From: JAVJSD01 sp040219575
GTDB lineage: Bacteria > Planctomycetota > Planctomycetia > Pirellulales > Pirellulaceae
DNA length: 64,000 nt
Direction: 5' to 3'
Assembly (NCBI GenBank): GCA_040219575.1
Contig: JAVJSD010000012.1
Coordinates: 73,966 to 137,965, forward strand
Part shown: piece by piece, positions 7,862-16,026 of the stretch
Numbering within the stretch: position 1 is the first letter of the stretch
How the letters are laid out: each line of letters starts with the position of its first letter
The notes under the pieces: generated by a model
Told to the model about the DNA's origin: nothing
Seen by the model: only the letters and a program-made list of their open reading frames with translations
Databases searched by the model: none
Made by a program: the position numbers and the translations under genes

Positions 7862-9175
7862 ATGCGACGCCTACTACTCGCCATGTTGCTGCTGCTTTTG
7901 ATTTTGTTCGTCGCCAAGGAAACACGCGGCGAGGCGCCGCCGCTGAAGGACTTGCCTTCCGCGCCGGGGCCGCACGTGGCGAAGATCAAAGCGCTGGGCG
8001 ACGGCGAGTGGCTGCTGCTCGGCGCTCCCGCGCCCGATCCCACTTGGGGACCGGCGCCGGGCCGCGCCTACACCAACAAAATGGCTTACGCTCCCGATCT
8101 CGTCGGCGGCTTCTTGTTCGGTGAGGGCGTGCACGGAAAATCGGGCGAGGGCCCCCGCGAAGGCCATTACAACGACGATGTCTTCTTCTACGACCTCATG
8201 GCCCACCGCTATCTCTGCGTGTATCCCGGCACGGACGTCGAACAGTTCGAAGTCCACCGTGACGACGCTGGGTTTCTCGCCTCGCCCGACGGTCAGCATC
8301 GGCCGATCGCCATCGCCGTGCACGGCTACGAGTGCTCCAGCTACAACCCGCACACCCGTGAATTCATGGCGCCGCTGACGGGCAGCCCGTATTCCAGGGA
8401 GATCGACGCCCGCCGCCGCGCCCTGGTCGCGGAGCAACCGGTCGATGGCCGCAACGGCGGTGGGCAGCACCCATTCTTCTACAACGTCGATACGGGCCGC
8501 TGGACGCGCCGTCGGGCGGAAGCCCCCGGCCTGCGGACAAGCCTTGCCGACGCGCTGATCTACGTGCCCAGCCTGAAGAAGTCGGTGCTGTACCAACGCC
8601 GCGGCGACTTCTGGTTCTTCGACCACGAGAAGTCGCAGTGGGAGCATGTCGTCGCCGATGGCGGGCGCCCGGAAACGGTCGACGGCCGGCCTTCGGCCGA
8701 GGGCGCGCTGTGCTACGACTCCCGCCGCGACCGGCTGTACGTGTTCAACCGCGATCAGGCGTCGATTCCCTGGGCGTACGACTTTCGGACGAACACCTTC
8801 TCCGATCTGAAAGCGAAGAACCAGTTCTATCCGCCGACCAATTCCTACGAGCAGGGGCGTCTGAGCATCGGCTCCACGTCGTCGGGCGTTCACTACGACA
8901 CGGCGGCCGACGTCGTCGTGATGCGGATGACGGTCCGGCAGGGGAGCGGCGATCCACGCAACCTGCGCGGAGCAACCAAGGGGCTGGCGATCTACGATCC
9001 CACCACCAACGCCTGGAGCGAGCAGCCCGTCGCGTTGCCCCCCGACCTGGACATCCGCGGCGCGTGGAACAGTTTCTATTCGCCCGAGTTGAACGTGCAC
9101 GTCTATCACATCGCCGGCGACAGCCGCACCAACGGCCGCGTCTTGCTGTACCGGCACAAGCGCAAGGCGACGTAG
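7862..9175 (+). CDS. Secreted kelch/galactose-oxidase-like beta-propeller protein
   Basis: The 437-aa product has a clear signal peptide (MRRLLLAMLLLLLILFVAKE, cleavage near residue 23). The mature part repeats blade-like units: a visible value (VFFYDLMAHRYLC), a formatted state (FFYNVDTGRWTRRR), WFFDHEKSQWEHV, YDFRTNTFSDL and AIYDPTTNAWSEQPV. These 'object plus number' phrases ending in W are typical of kelch-like propellers. No catalytic residues for an oxidase are evident, so a binding role outside the membrane is more likely. GGAGGA lies 8 bases before the ATG at 7862, while the longer frame from 7724 lacks such a site. Monocistronic; a REP doublet follows. Confidence 0.7.
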   Translation: MRRLLLAMLLLLLILFVAKETRGEAPPLKDLPSAPGPHVAKIKALGDGEWLLLGAPAPDPTWGPAPGRAYTNKMAYAPDLVGGFLFGEGVHGKSGEGPREGHYNDDVFFYDLMAHRYLCVYPGTDVEQFEVHRDDAGFLASPDGQHRPIAIAVHGYECSSYNPHTREFMAPLTGSPYSREIDARRRALVAEQPVDGRNGGGQHPFFYNVDTGRWTRRRAEAPGLRTSLADALIYVPSLKKSVLYQRRGDFWFFDHEKSQWEHVVADGGRPETVDGRPSAEGALCYDSRRDRLYVFNRDQASIPWAYDFRTNTFSDLKAKNQFYPPTNSYEQGRLSIGSTSSGVHYDTAADVVVMRMTVRQGSGDPRNLRGATKGLAIYDPTTNAWSEQPVALPPDLDIRGAWNSFYSPELNVHVYHIAGDSRTNGRVLLYRHKRKAT

Positions 9176-9200
9176 TGCTGCGTTATCGCCAAGATTTCGC

Positions 9201-9273
9201 GTAGCAGAAGTCGTGAGACTTCTCGAACTTCAGTCGTTGCACCGAATTCTCGAACTCTCACGAGTTCGCCTAC
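9201..9273. repeat. REP doublet, family A copy 2
   Basis: GTAGC head at 9201, first hairpin AGAAGTC-GTGA-GACTTCT, second hairpin CGAACTC-TCAC-GAGTTCG, and CTAC at 9270-9273. Spacer and flanks match the copy at 28449-28521 closely. Confidence 0.85.
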
Positions 9274-9469
9274 CCTAAGACCAAGACGCCGCCAAGCGCC
9301 AGGCGATGTTCGTTCTTGCGTTACGCTGCAATCGCTGCGATTGTTGGAATCGTTGTAACACCTGCCGGCGATTCCCGCTCCAGAAGGGTGACAACGCAGA
9401 CGGGCCGCGCCGGGGTGCGTTCAAAGGCGCGGTTTTCTCTGCGAACTGGCCATTTCTGGAGGGTTCGCC

Positions 9470-11215
9470 GTGTCGCTTCTTTCTGCTACTTCGCTTGTCG
9501 ATCGCACCAACCTCGGCCTGCTGGCGGCCCTCTTGCCGCTCTGCGGCGTCCTCGGCGGCGTCGAAGGCGTCGCCCACGCCGAAACGCCGATCACCTCCGC
9601 TTCAACGCCCGATGCTTTCTCGCTGCCCATTCCGCCCAACGGCCTGGTGAACCCGTTCGATCTGAACGAAGACGAACTCACCCGCGCCGGTCGCGAGGGT
9701 CGGCGATCGCTGCTCGACTACCCGGCCACGGAGACCACGCTCGGCGCCCCGTACTCGGCCATCAACCGGCTCTACTACCGCTTGAACCGCAAGCCGCTGC
9801 TGCGACTCGCGATGCGGCGGCGCGGCTACAGCGACGTGGGCCGTGGTTGGAACGACGTGTACGAGACGGCCAGCCTGGTTCCCTATCCGCGGAGCGAAGG
9901 CGAAGGCGCGTACTTTGTTCCCTTCCCCAACAGCGGCCGCCCCGCCGCGCCGATGGGCTTCGCCGTGTTTCCCGATCGCAACCGGTCGCCCGTCTTCACG
10001 GTGGCCTGCGCCTCGTGCCATACGCGGAATCTGTTCGGCCGCCCGGTGATGGGGGCCGCGAATTTGGAAGGTGGTTCGAGCGACTCGCTGATGGTGCTCA
10101 AACACGTCGCCAACCTCCGCGACCTGCAGTACCGCATCGCCACGCGGCCCACCGGCGGAGAACTCGCCGCCTTCCACAACATGCAGCATCAACTCTCGTT
10201 CGTGCAAGGCAAACGCCCGCAGGCGAAAGGGCTGGAGAATCCCGTGGCGTTCGTCGGTATGTCGCTCGCCACGCGGGCCGACGACGAATTCGCCTCGCGG
10301 CGGAGGACCGGCGGCAGCCAACTCGCCGAGGCGCTGCGCAAGATTCCCACCGACACCAAGCCGCCCGTGCTGTGGAATCTGAAGTACAAGAACCGCTTTC
10401 AGCACGACGGCTCGATGACCGGCAACCCGATGCTGGCGAACCTGATCTTCAACGAGATCGGCCGCGGCGCCGACCTGGTGAAACTCGAAGCCTGGATCGA
10501 CCGCAACGGCGACGAGATTCGCGACATGACCGCCGCCGCCTACGCCATGGAGGCCCCACGGTGGACCAATTTCTTCTCGGCGCAGTCGATCGATCTGGAA
10601 CGGGCCAAGCGGGGCGAGATCGCCTTCAACCAGCGCTGCGCCGAATGCCACGGCACGTACGAGAAGGCCTGGTCGCAGGCCGACCGCGAATCGCTCTCTC
10701 CGGTGGAGCTGCTCCGCACGACGCGCGTCGTCGTGCCCGAGGAGACGATCGTCCGCAACGTCGGCACCGATGCGAATCGCTCGCGGGCGATGGTGCTGCT
10801 CGCCGAGCGGGCGAACGAACTGCGAATCTTTCGCAACAACGGCATTTCCTTCGAAGCCAACCCCGGCGCGTATGTGCCGCCGCCGCTGGTCGGCATCTGG
10901 GCTCGTTGGCCGTACATGCACAACAACGCGATCCCCAACCTCGACGAGCTGTTGAAACCTTCGGCGCAGCGCGCCAAGGCGTTCTACGTGGGAGGCGCCG
11001 ACGACGCCCGCACCGACTACGACCGGGCCAAGGTAGGCTTCCCGCTGGGCGAGAAGACGCCCCGCGACTGGCGGCGGACGGCCAACCTGTTCGACACCCG
11101 CAAGCCGGGCCTCTCCAACGCCGGCCACGACGAGGGCATCTTCGCGAAGGATGGCGTCAGCCAATTCGCCCCGGGCGAGAAGGCGGATTTGATCGAGTTC
11201 CTGAAGACGCTATGA
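9470..11215 (+). CDS. Secreted di-haem c-type cytochrome, RoxA/MauG-like
   Basis: The 581-aa product carries a signal peptide (hydrophobic core about residues 15-35, cleavage near AHA-ET) and two covalent haem c sites, CASCH at 180-184 and CAECH at 390-394. The spacing of 210 residues, the large size, the motif WARWPYMHNN and the C-terminal GLSNAGHDEG ... LIEFLKTL resemble the RoxA/rubber-oxygenase-like branch of di-haem cytochromes and peroxidases. It would act outside the cytoplasmic membrane. Whether it is a dioxygenase, peroxidase or electron carrier cannot be told from sequence alone. Start is GTG at 9470 with GGAGG 7 bases before it. It stands alone between two unrelated genes. Confidence 0.8.
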   Translation: MSLLSATSLVDRTNLGLLAALLPLCGVLGGVEGVAHAETPITSASTPDAFSLPIPPNGLVNPFDLNEDELTRAGREGRRSLLDYPATETTLGAPYSAINRLYYRLNRKPLLRLAMRRRGYSDVGRGWNDVYETASLVPYPRSEGEGAYFVPFPNSGRPAAPMGFAVFPDRNRSPVFTVACASCHTRNLFGRPVMGAANLEGGSSDSLMVLKHVANLRDLQYRIATRPTGGELAAFHNMQHQLSFVQGKRPQAKGLENPVAFVGMSLATRADDEFASRRRTGGSQLAEALRKIPTDTKPPVLWNLKYKNRFQHDGSMTGNPMLANLIFNEIGRGADLVKLEAWIDRNGDEIRDMTAAAYAMEAPRWTNFFSAQSIDLERAKRGEIAFNQRCAECHGTYEKAWSQADRESLSPVELLRTTRVVVPEETIVRNVGTDANRSRAMVLLAERANELRIFRNNGISFEANPGAYVPPPLVGIWARWPYMHNNAIPNLDELLKPSAQRAKAFYVGGADDARTDYDRAKVGFPLGEKTPRDWRRTANLFDTRKPGLSNAGHDEGIFAKDGVSQFAPGEKADLIEFLKTL

Positions 11216-11251
11216 CCGCCCGCTGTACGACGGACTTCCCGGGCGTGCGAA

Positions 11252-11803
11252 TCACGCGAACAGTTCCGCGACGTCGAGTTGAAAACCGGGCAAGATGTCG
11301 TCGAGATCAAGCAAGCCGCTGGAATGGACATGGATCTGAGTCGTCCCGCGGTACTCGCGAATCGTCGAGTTTTGCGGATCGACGGCCAGAACAATTCTCA
11401 CCCCGGCGCGCAACCAGTCTTGCACCTTGGCTTCGACATCGGAGGAACTGTCGCTCGGGGATACGACTTCCGCGACCAGGTCGGGAGCAAGCGGCAAGTA
11501 GCCGACATGGTCCGCGAAGGCTTCCAGTCGACCCCGCGCCACGAATGCGACATCGGGCGCCCTGACCGTGTCCGGGCTGCGCTCGAGGAGGAAGCCGGTT
11601 TCCGCCGCGTACGTTTCTCCGAGAGCATGCTGCTCCACGTGATTCGCGATTCGCACGAGCAGCCGCGCCGCGATGCGACCATGACGATTTCCCGCAGGCG
11701 ACATCATTCGCAACACCCCCGCCACGAGCTCGTATCGCCGGCCGTCGTCCGCACGGGCCGCAAGTTGCTCCGCCGTCGTCACTTGATCTGTCGTGTTAGG
11801 CAT
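11252..11803 (-). CDS. Uma2-family (DUF820) PD-(D/E)XK nuclease-like protein
   Basis: A 183-aa product with the Uma2 layout: an N-terminal helix (TAEQLAARADDGRRYELVAG), a beta region with APDVAFVARGRLE, then LVAEVVSPSDSSSDVEAKVQDWLRAGVRIVLAVDP, which supplies the E/D/K residues of the PD-(D/E)XK core (PD in RAPDV, ExV in VAEVVSP, K in EAKVQDW). Uma2 proteins are abundant in cyanobacteria and planctomycetes, often in many copies. Their true role is unsettled, with restriction or transposon links proposed. The ATG at 11803 has AGGA upstream; a TTG at 11842 would add 13 residues. The 3' end lies 36 bp from the convergent cytochrome gene. Confidence 0.85.
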   Translation of the reverse strand: MPNTTDQVTTAEQLAARADDGRRYELVAGVLRMMSPAGNRHGRIAARLLVRIANHVEQHALGETYAAETGFLLERSPDTVRAPDVAFVARGRLEAFADHVGYLPLAPDLVAEVVSPSDSSSDVEAKVQDWLRAGVRIVLAVDPQNSTIREYRGTTQIHVHSSGLLDLDDILPGFQLDVAELFA

Positions 11804-12013
11804 GCACGGATTCCTGACGGCCGCCCGGATCAACCTCTCCAATTGACTCCCATTGTACCAAGTGCATGTCGCATTTCTTCATTTGGAGGATCAGGCCCTG
11901 AGTGACAAATGACGATCGCCGTCGTCAACACATCAAGCCGAACATGTTTGATGTCGCGCTGCAAGGGATTGCGGTCGTCCGACATTATCCGCAGGCGACC
12001 ACTCCCCCCGTGG

Positions 12014-13681
12014 TCACTTCGTCTCGACGTTTCCACTCGCCAGGTCCACCGTCACACGGCGATTGGCGGGCAGGGCCCGGACCGCGATCGCGCCGGCCTT
12101 CTTCGCGCCCGCCTTCCGCATGTCGATCGAAGGCGGCGTCACGCGGAGATCGAATGTCTCGGAGTCGCCCAGGCCGGCGTGCAGGGGCGTGCCGTCGCTG
12201 TGGGCCTTTTCGATCAGCAGCGGCCGCGCGTCGGGCTTGTCGAGGTCGCCGCCGCGAAAAACTTCCACCACCGCGCCCACGGCGTAGGGATTCGGCGCTT
12301 CGCCGCGCGGTTGGATCGTGCAGAAGCCGCCGGTCGCTTCGCTGCGGTTGAGATAGAACGTGATTCGCAGCTTGGAGTCGTCGCCCGGTCCGCCGCCGAT
12401 CGCCAGATCGAGTCGGCCGTCCTGGTCGAAGTCGGCGATCGCGATCGGGTTAGAATCCCAGCCGCGCGGCGTGAGCACTTCATCGAAGCGGCCGCCGCCG
12501 TGATTCTCGAAGACGGCCTCGCGTCCGAGGCGGGGGTTCGAGAGCACCAGGTCGGCGTCGCCGTCGTTGTCGAAATCCGCCCGCCAGGCGCGCAGCAGGT
12601 ACGGTCCGCGGCGGCGCAGAAACTCCGTCAGCGCGTTCTGCTGGCAGACGTACTTGCCGTCGTCGCCCTGCACGTATACGCCTCCCGCTTCTTTGCCGAC
12701 GATGAGCACATCGGTGCGCCCATCGCCGCTGAGATCGTCGATCAGAATCGGCGCGCCCGCGATCGGCAGCCCGAGCTGCTCCGACTTGTCGACCAGCTTC
12801 CCCTGCGCGTCGCGAATCAAGTACCGGCCCAGGTAGACAGCGCCGTACCCGCCGGAGCCGTGCACCACCAGGTCGCCCACGCCGTCGGCGTTGAGGTCGA
12901 TCGGCCGCGGCGCGTAACCCAGCGTGTCGTAGCCGACCACGTCGTGCGTGAGAAAATCGAGGCGGAAGAAGCGGTTGTTCTGGGCCGCGCTTTGCTCCTC
13001 GATTTGCTTCAGCAGTTCGGCGGGGAAGTCGTCGGGCATGGCATGCCGCGGTTGCTCGTCGTGGCGAAAGCGCTTCTTGTCCGGCAGGTAGTACCAGCAG
13101 CCCTTCTTGCCGCCGTCGAGATCGAGGTAGCCGTCGCCGTCGAGGTCGATCACCTCGCGCGGATGCGAGACGCCGGGAAACAACGGGCTGTCGGTCGGCA
13201 GGAACTTCTTGCCGCCGCGATTGAAGGCCGAGTTGGGCTTCGACTCGTCGGAGAAGCCGGCGATGTCGAGCCAACCGTCGCCGTCGATGTCCCAGATCCA
13301 GGGACGATCGTCGGCCCCGGGCAAGTCGCGATGGTCGACCCCCAGCGAGGCGGTGGCGTTTTCGAAACGCAGGTCGCCCGTCTCCCTCCACTGCGATTTG
13401 AGGATGATCGAACGCGGCACGCCATGATGCGAGGCCAGCAGATCGAGATCGCCGTCGCGATCAAAGTCGAAGGCCCGCAGCCCCCAGGGCCACCAGCCGT
13501 GGCTCACCTTGCCGGGGCCTCCCTGGCGTTTCATTTCCTCGTCGTACCAGGCCTGCAAGACCTCGCGAACGCCGGTCTGTTCGGCCGCCACCTCTTCGAA
13601 GCGAATCTCCGCCCGCGCGGGAGCCGCCGCCAGGCCGAGCCCCATCACCACGCCCACCAGCAAGCAGCACCAACGCTTCAT
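12014..13681 (-). CDS. Secreted FG-GAP/VCBS-repeat protein
   Basis: The 555-aa product begins with a signal peptide (MKRWCCLLVGVVMGLGLAAA, cleavage after APARA). The mature protein is built of repeats with calcium-binding loops of the DxDxDG type: DFDRDGDLDLL, DIDGDGWLDIA, DLDGDGYLDLD, DLNADGVGDLV, DLSGDGRTDVL, DFDNDGDADLV, DFDQDGRLDLA. These are integrin-alpha-like FG-GAP/VCBS blades, predicting a Ca2+-stabilised seven-bladed propeller at the cell surface or periplasm. The ATG at 13681 is preceded by GGGAG with 7-base spacing. This type is greatly expanded in planctomycetes. Transcribed divergently from the 135-residue-repeat protein. Confidence 0.8.
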   Translation of the reverse strand: MKRWCCLLVGVVMGLGLAAAPARAEIRFEEVAAEQTGVREVLQAWYDEEMKRQGGPGKVSHGWWPWGLRAFDFDRDGDLDLLASHHGVPRSIILKSQWRETGDLRFENATASLGVDHRDLPGADDRPWIWDIDGDGWLDIAGFSDESKPNSAFNRGGKKFLPTDSPLFPGVSHPREVIDLDGDGYLDLDGGKKGCWYYLPDKKRFRHDEQPRHAMPDDFPAELLKQIEEQSAAQNNRFFRLDFLTHDVVGYDTLGYAPRPIDLNADGVGDLVVHGSGGYGAVYLGRYLIRDAQGKLVDKSEQLGLPIAGAPILIDDLSGDGRTDVLIVGKEAGGVYVQGDDGKYVCQQNALTEFLRRRGPYLLRAWRADFDNDGDADLVLSNPRLGREAVFENHGGGRFDEVLTPRGWDSNPIAIADFDQDGRLDLAIGGGPGDDSKLRITFYLNRSEATGGFCTIQPRGEAPNPYAVGAVVEVFRGGDLDKPDARPLLIEKAHSDGTPLHAGLGDSETFDLRVTPPSIDMRKAGAKKAGAIAVRALPANRRVTVDLASGNVETK

Positions 13682-14108
13682 CGATCGTCTCCCAACGTGC
13701 AGGCTGAATCTATCGCCGAACAACGAAGGCGCCAACGACGCCCAAGGCAATCCAAATGTCCTACGGTCGGCGCCGCACGGCATGCTTGGAAAGCTCCGCG
13801 AGCCCAGTTTACGCCGTCGCGACCCGGCCGTGAACAGAAAAGCCGGAGAAGCCTTCGCCGCCCCTCACGCCGCAATTTCGAGAGACGCCGCTTCCGAGTC
13901 GGACCGTCGCCGGCGGAAAGCCCAGAATATCGCCCACATCGGGCGAATCGGACGCTGGCACGGGGCGTCCCGGGCTTCAACGTCGCGCATTCTTCGAAGC
14001 GGATTCATCCTTCTTTAATTCGAGCCCCCTAGCGTAAGCGGTGTGCGGCTGGGCCGTTGTGGCGCTGGCCCACTACCTATTCGCCGCGTCAAAGCGAGGA
14101 TCAACACC
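13682..14108. other. Divergent intergenic region
   Basis: 427 bp between two divergent genes for secreted proteins. I see no further gene, hairpin with T-run, or clear promoter pair. Confidence 0.5.
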
Positions 14109-15953
14109 ATGTTTCGAGCCGTCTTACCAGTCGTGCTGACGATGTCCACGATTCCCATGCTGGCCAATTGGGCCGCCGCACAAGAGGAGAAGGCCCCGGC
14201 GAAGGCCCCGCCCGCGGCGGAGGAGACCGTCGCCAAGCCCGACGAAACTCCAACCAACGTAAGCGCCGTCTCGCTTGGCGCGCAGTCGAGCGATGCTTTT
14301 GCGTTGCCCAAGGAAATCCAGCTGAGCGCCGAGCAGCAACAACAGATCGAGGCCCTCAAGAAGCGGTTCGAGCCGATGTTGGCGGCGGCGGAGAAGCGTT
14401 ACGAGGGGCTGATTTCCCGGATCGACGAGGACCTGTTGAAGGATTGGCGCAATGAGTTTCGCGCCGATCTGCGAGGAGCCAATCTGAGCGACGAGGAACA
14501 GGCCCACGAGATTGAACGGCTCTTGCAGCAAAAGCAGGCGACGTGGAACGCTTACGCCCGGAAAGATTTGGTAATCGCCAGGGAGCGCGCTCGCCAGGCC
14601 GTGAGGCGCGTCGTCACGCCGGCGCAGTGGGCCGAACTCGACCGCATGGACGATGCCGAGATGCAAAAGTACCTCGCGTCGTGCCAGGCCTACCAACAGG
14701 CGTTCCAGCTTCCCGAAGGGATTGAACCCACGGACGAGCAGAAAGAAAAGGTCGAGTCGCTCAAGCAGCAGATGGCGAAGTCGTTCGCCCTGGCGGAGAA
14801 GCGCTACCAGAACATGATCTCGCGCATCGAAGAGGCCAAAGTCGAGGAGTGGCGTGATGAGATTCGCGCGGAACTTCAGAATGCGAAGCTCAGCGACGAG
14901 GAGATCGCCGCGGAGGTTGAACGACAGATTCAACAGAAGCGGGCCTCCCTGGAAGCCTTCGCCCGAGGGGACCTGGTCGCCGCCACGGGGATGGCCCGGG
15001 TGGCGGTGCGGAGGCTGGTCACGCCGGCGCAGTGGGCCGAACTCGACCGCATGGACGATGCCGAGATGCAGAAGTACCTCGCGTCGTGCCAGGCCTACAC
15101 AACTGCGTTTGCGCTCCCGGAAGGTATCGAGCTGACCGAACAGCAGCGGGAGAAACTGGAGGCCGCCAAACAACAGATGGCCCGGAGCTTCGCCGAGGCG
15201 CAGAAGCGGTATCAGGAACTCGCCGCGCGCATCGACGAGGCCAAACTCGAACAGTGGCGCGATGAGATTCTCGCGGAGTATCGCAATTCCAAACTCAGCG
15301 ATGAACAGATCGCCCAATACGTCGATCGGCAGATTCAAAAGAAGCAGGCGGCGCTGCAGGCGTACGCCCGCAAGGACCTGGTCGCCCTGACGGGGCGGGC
15401 CCAAGCCGTGGCGAAGAAGCTGGTGACTCCGGAGCAATGGGCAAAGTTGACGCGGATGGACGACGCTGAAGTGCAAAAGCACCTCGAGGCGTGCCAGGCA
15501 TACGCCGAAACGTTCGAGATTCCCCAGGGCGTCGAACTAAGCGACGAACAGAAGGAGAAGCTCGAGGAACTCAAAGGCCGCGTGGCCCGGCCGTTCGCCG
15601 AGGCCTACAAACGCTACCAGGATGTCGTCTCTCAGGTGGACGACGCCAAATTGGAGCAGTGGCGTGACGAGATTCGCGCGGAACTGCAGAACTCGAAGCT
15701 CAGCGACGAGGAGATCGACGAAGAGGTCGACCGTCGTATTCAGGAGAAGCAGGCCTCGCTGAATTCCTACGCTCGCCGGGAACTGCTCATTCTGGCCAGC
15801 CAGACCCAGGTCGCCGTCAAGCGAATCCTGCCCAAGCAGGCCGCCAAGTCGACGACCACCGAGGAGAAACCTGAAGAGAAAGTGCCGGCCGAGAAGGAAC
15901 CGGCCAAGAATGACAAGAAGGGGCCCGCCACGCGCGCTGCGGACGAAAAGTAG
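14109..15953 (+). CDS. Secreted protein of four tandem 135-residue helical repeats
   Basis: The 614-aa product has a signal peptide (MFRAVLPVVLTMSTIPML, cleavage near AAAQ). From about residue 66 it consists of four repeats of 135 residues each, starting at LPKEIQ (66), LPEGIE (201), LPEGIE (336) and IPQGVE (471; last copy incomplete). Conserved repeat landmarks are EKRYQxxxSRIDEAK, WRDEIRAELQN, KLSDEEI, AYARKDLV, TPAQWAELDRMDDAEMQKYL and CQAY. Each repeat is mostly amphipathic helix. The C-terminus is Lys/Glu-rich. The opening 'LSxEQQxQIExLKK' recalls LTxxQ/Spy-type periplasmic helical proteins, but I would not assign a function. The ATG at 14109 has GAGG about 10 bases before it. Two repeat boundaries share an 81-base stretch with one mismatch, so the array is evolving at the DNA level. 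Confidence 0.75.
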   Translation: MFRAVLPVVLTMSTIPMLANWAAAQEEKAPAKAPPAAEETVAKPDETPTNVSAVSLGAQSSDAFALPKEIQLSAEQQQQIEALKKRFEPMLAAAEKRYEGLISRIDEDLLKDWRNEFRADLRGANLSDEEQAHEIERLLQQKQATWNAYARKDLVIARERARQAVRRVVTPAQWAELDRMDDAEMQKYLASCQAYQQAFQLPEGIEPTDEQKEKVESLKQQMAKSFALAEKRYQNMISRIEEAKVEEWRDEIRAELQNAKLSDEEIAAEVERQIQQKRASLEAFARGDLVAATGMARVAVRRLVTPAQWAELDRMDDAEMQKYLASCQAYTTAFALPEGIELTEQQREKLEAAKQQMARSFAEAQKRYQELAARIDEAKLEQWRDEILAEYRNSKLSDEQIAQYVDRQIQKKQAALQAYARKDLVALTGRAQAVAKKLVTPEQWAKLTRMDDAEVQKHLEACQAYAETFEIPQGVELSDEQKEKLEELKGRVARPFAEAYKRYQDVVSQVDDAKLEQWRDEIRAELQNSKLSDEEIDEEVDRRIQEKQASLNSYARRELLILASQTQVAVKRILPKQAAKSTTTEEKPEEKVPAEKEPAKNDKKGPATRAADEK

Positions 15954-15979
15954 GCGCGAACACAATTCGCCTCGATCAA

Positions 15980-16026
15980 GCCGCCTCGCCCGCGTTCTAA
16001 TCCGCGCGGGTGGGGCGGCTTTCTTT
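15980..16026 (+). terminator. Terminator hairpin between convergent genes
   Basis: A GC-rich stem (GCCGCCTCGCCCGCG at 15980-15994 with CGCGCGGGTGGGGCGGC at 16003-16019, a few mismatches) is followed by TTTCTTT on the plus strand. It fits a terminator of the 135-residue-repeat gene and overlaps the last codons of the convergent sialidase-like gene. Confidence 0.6.
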
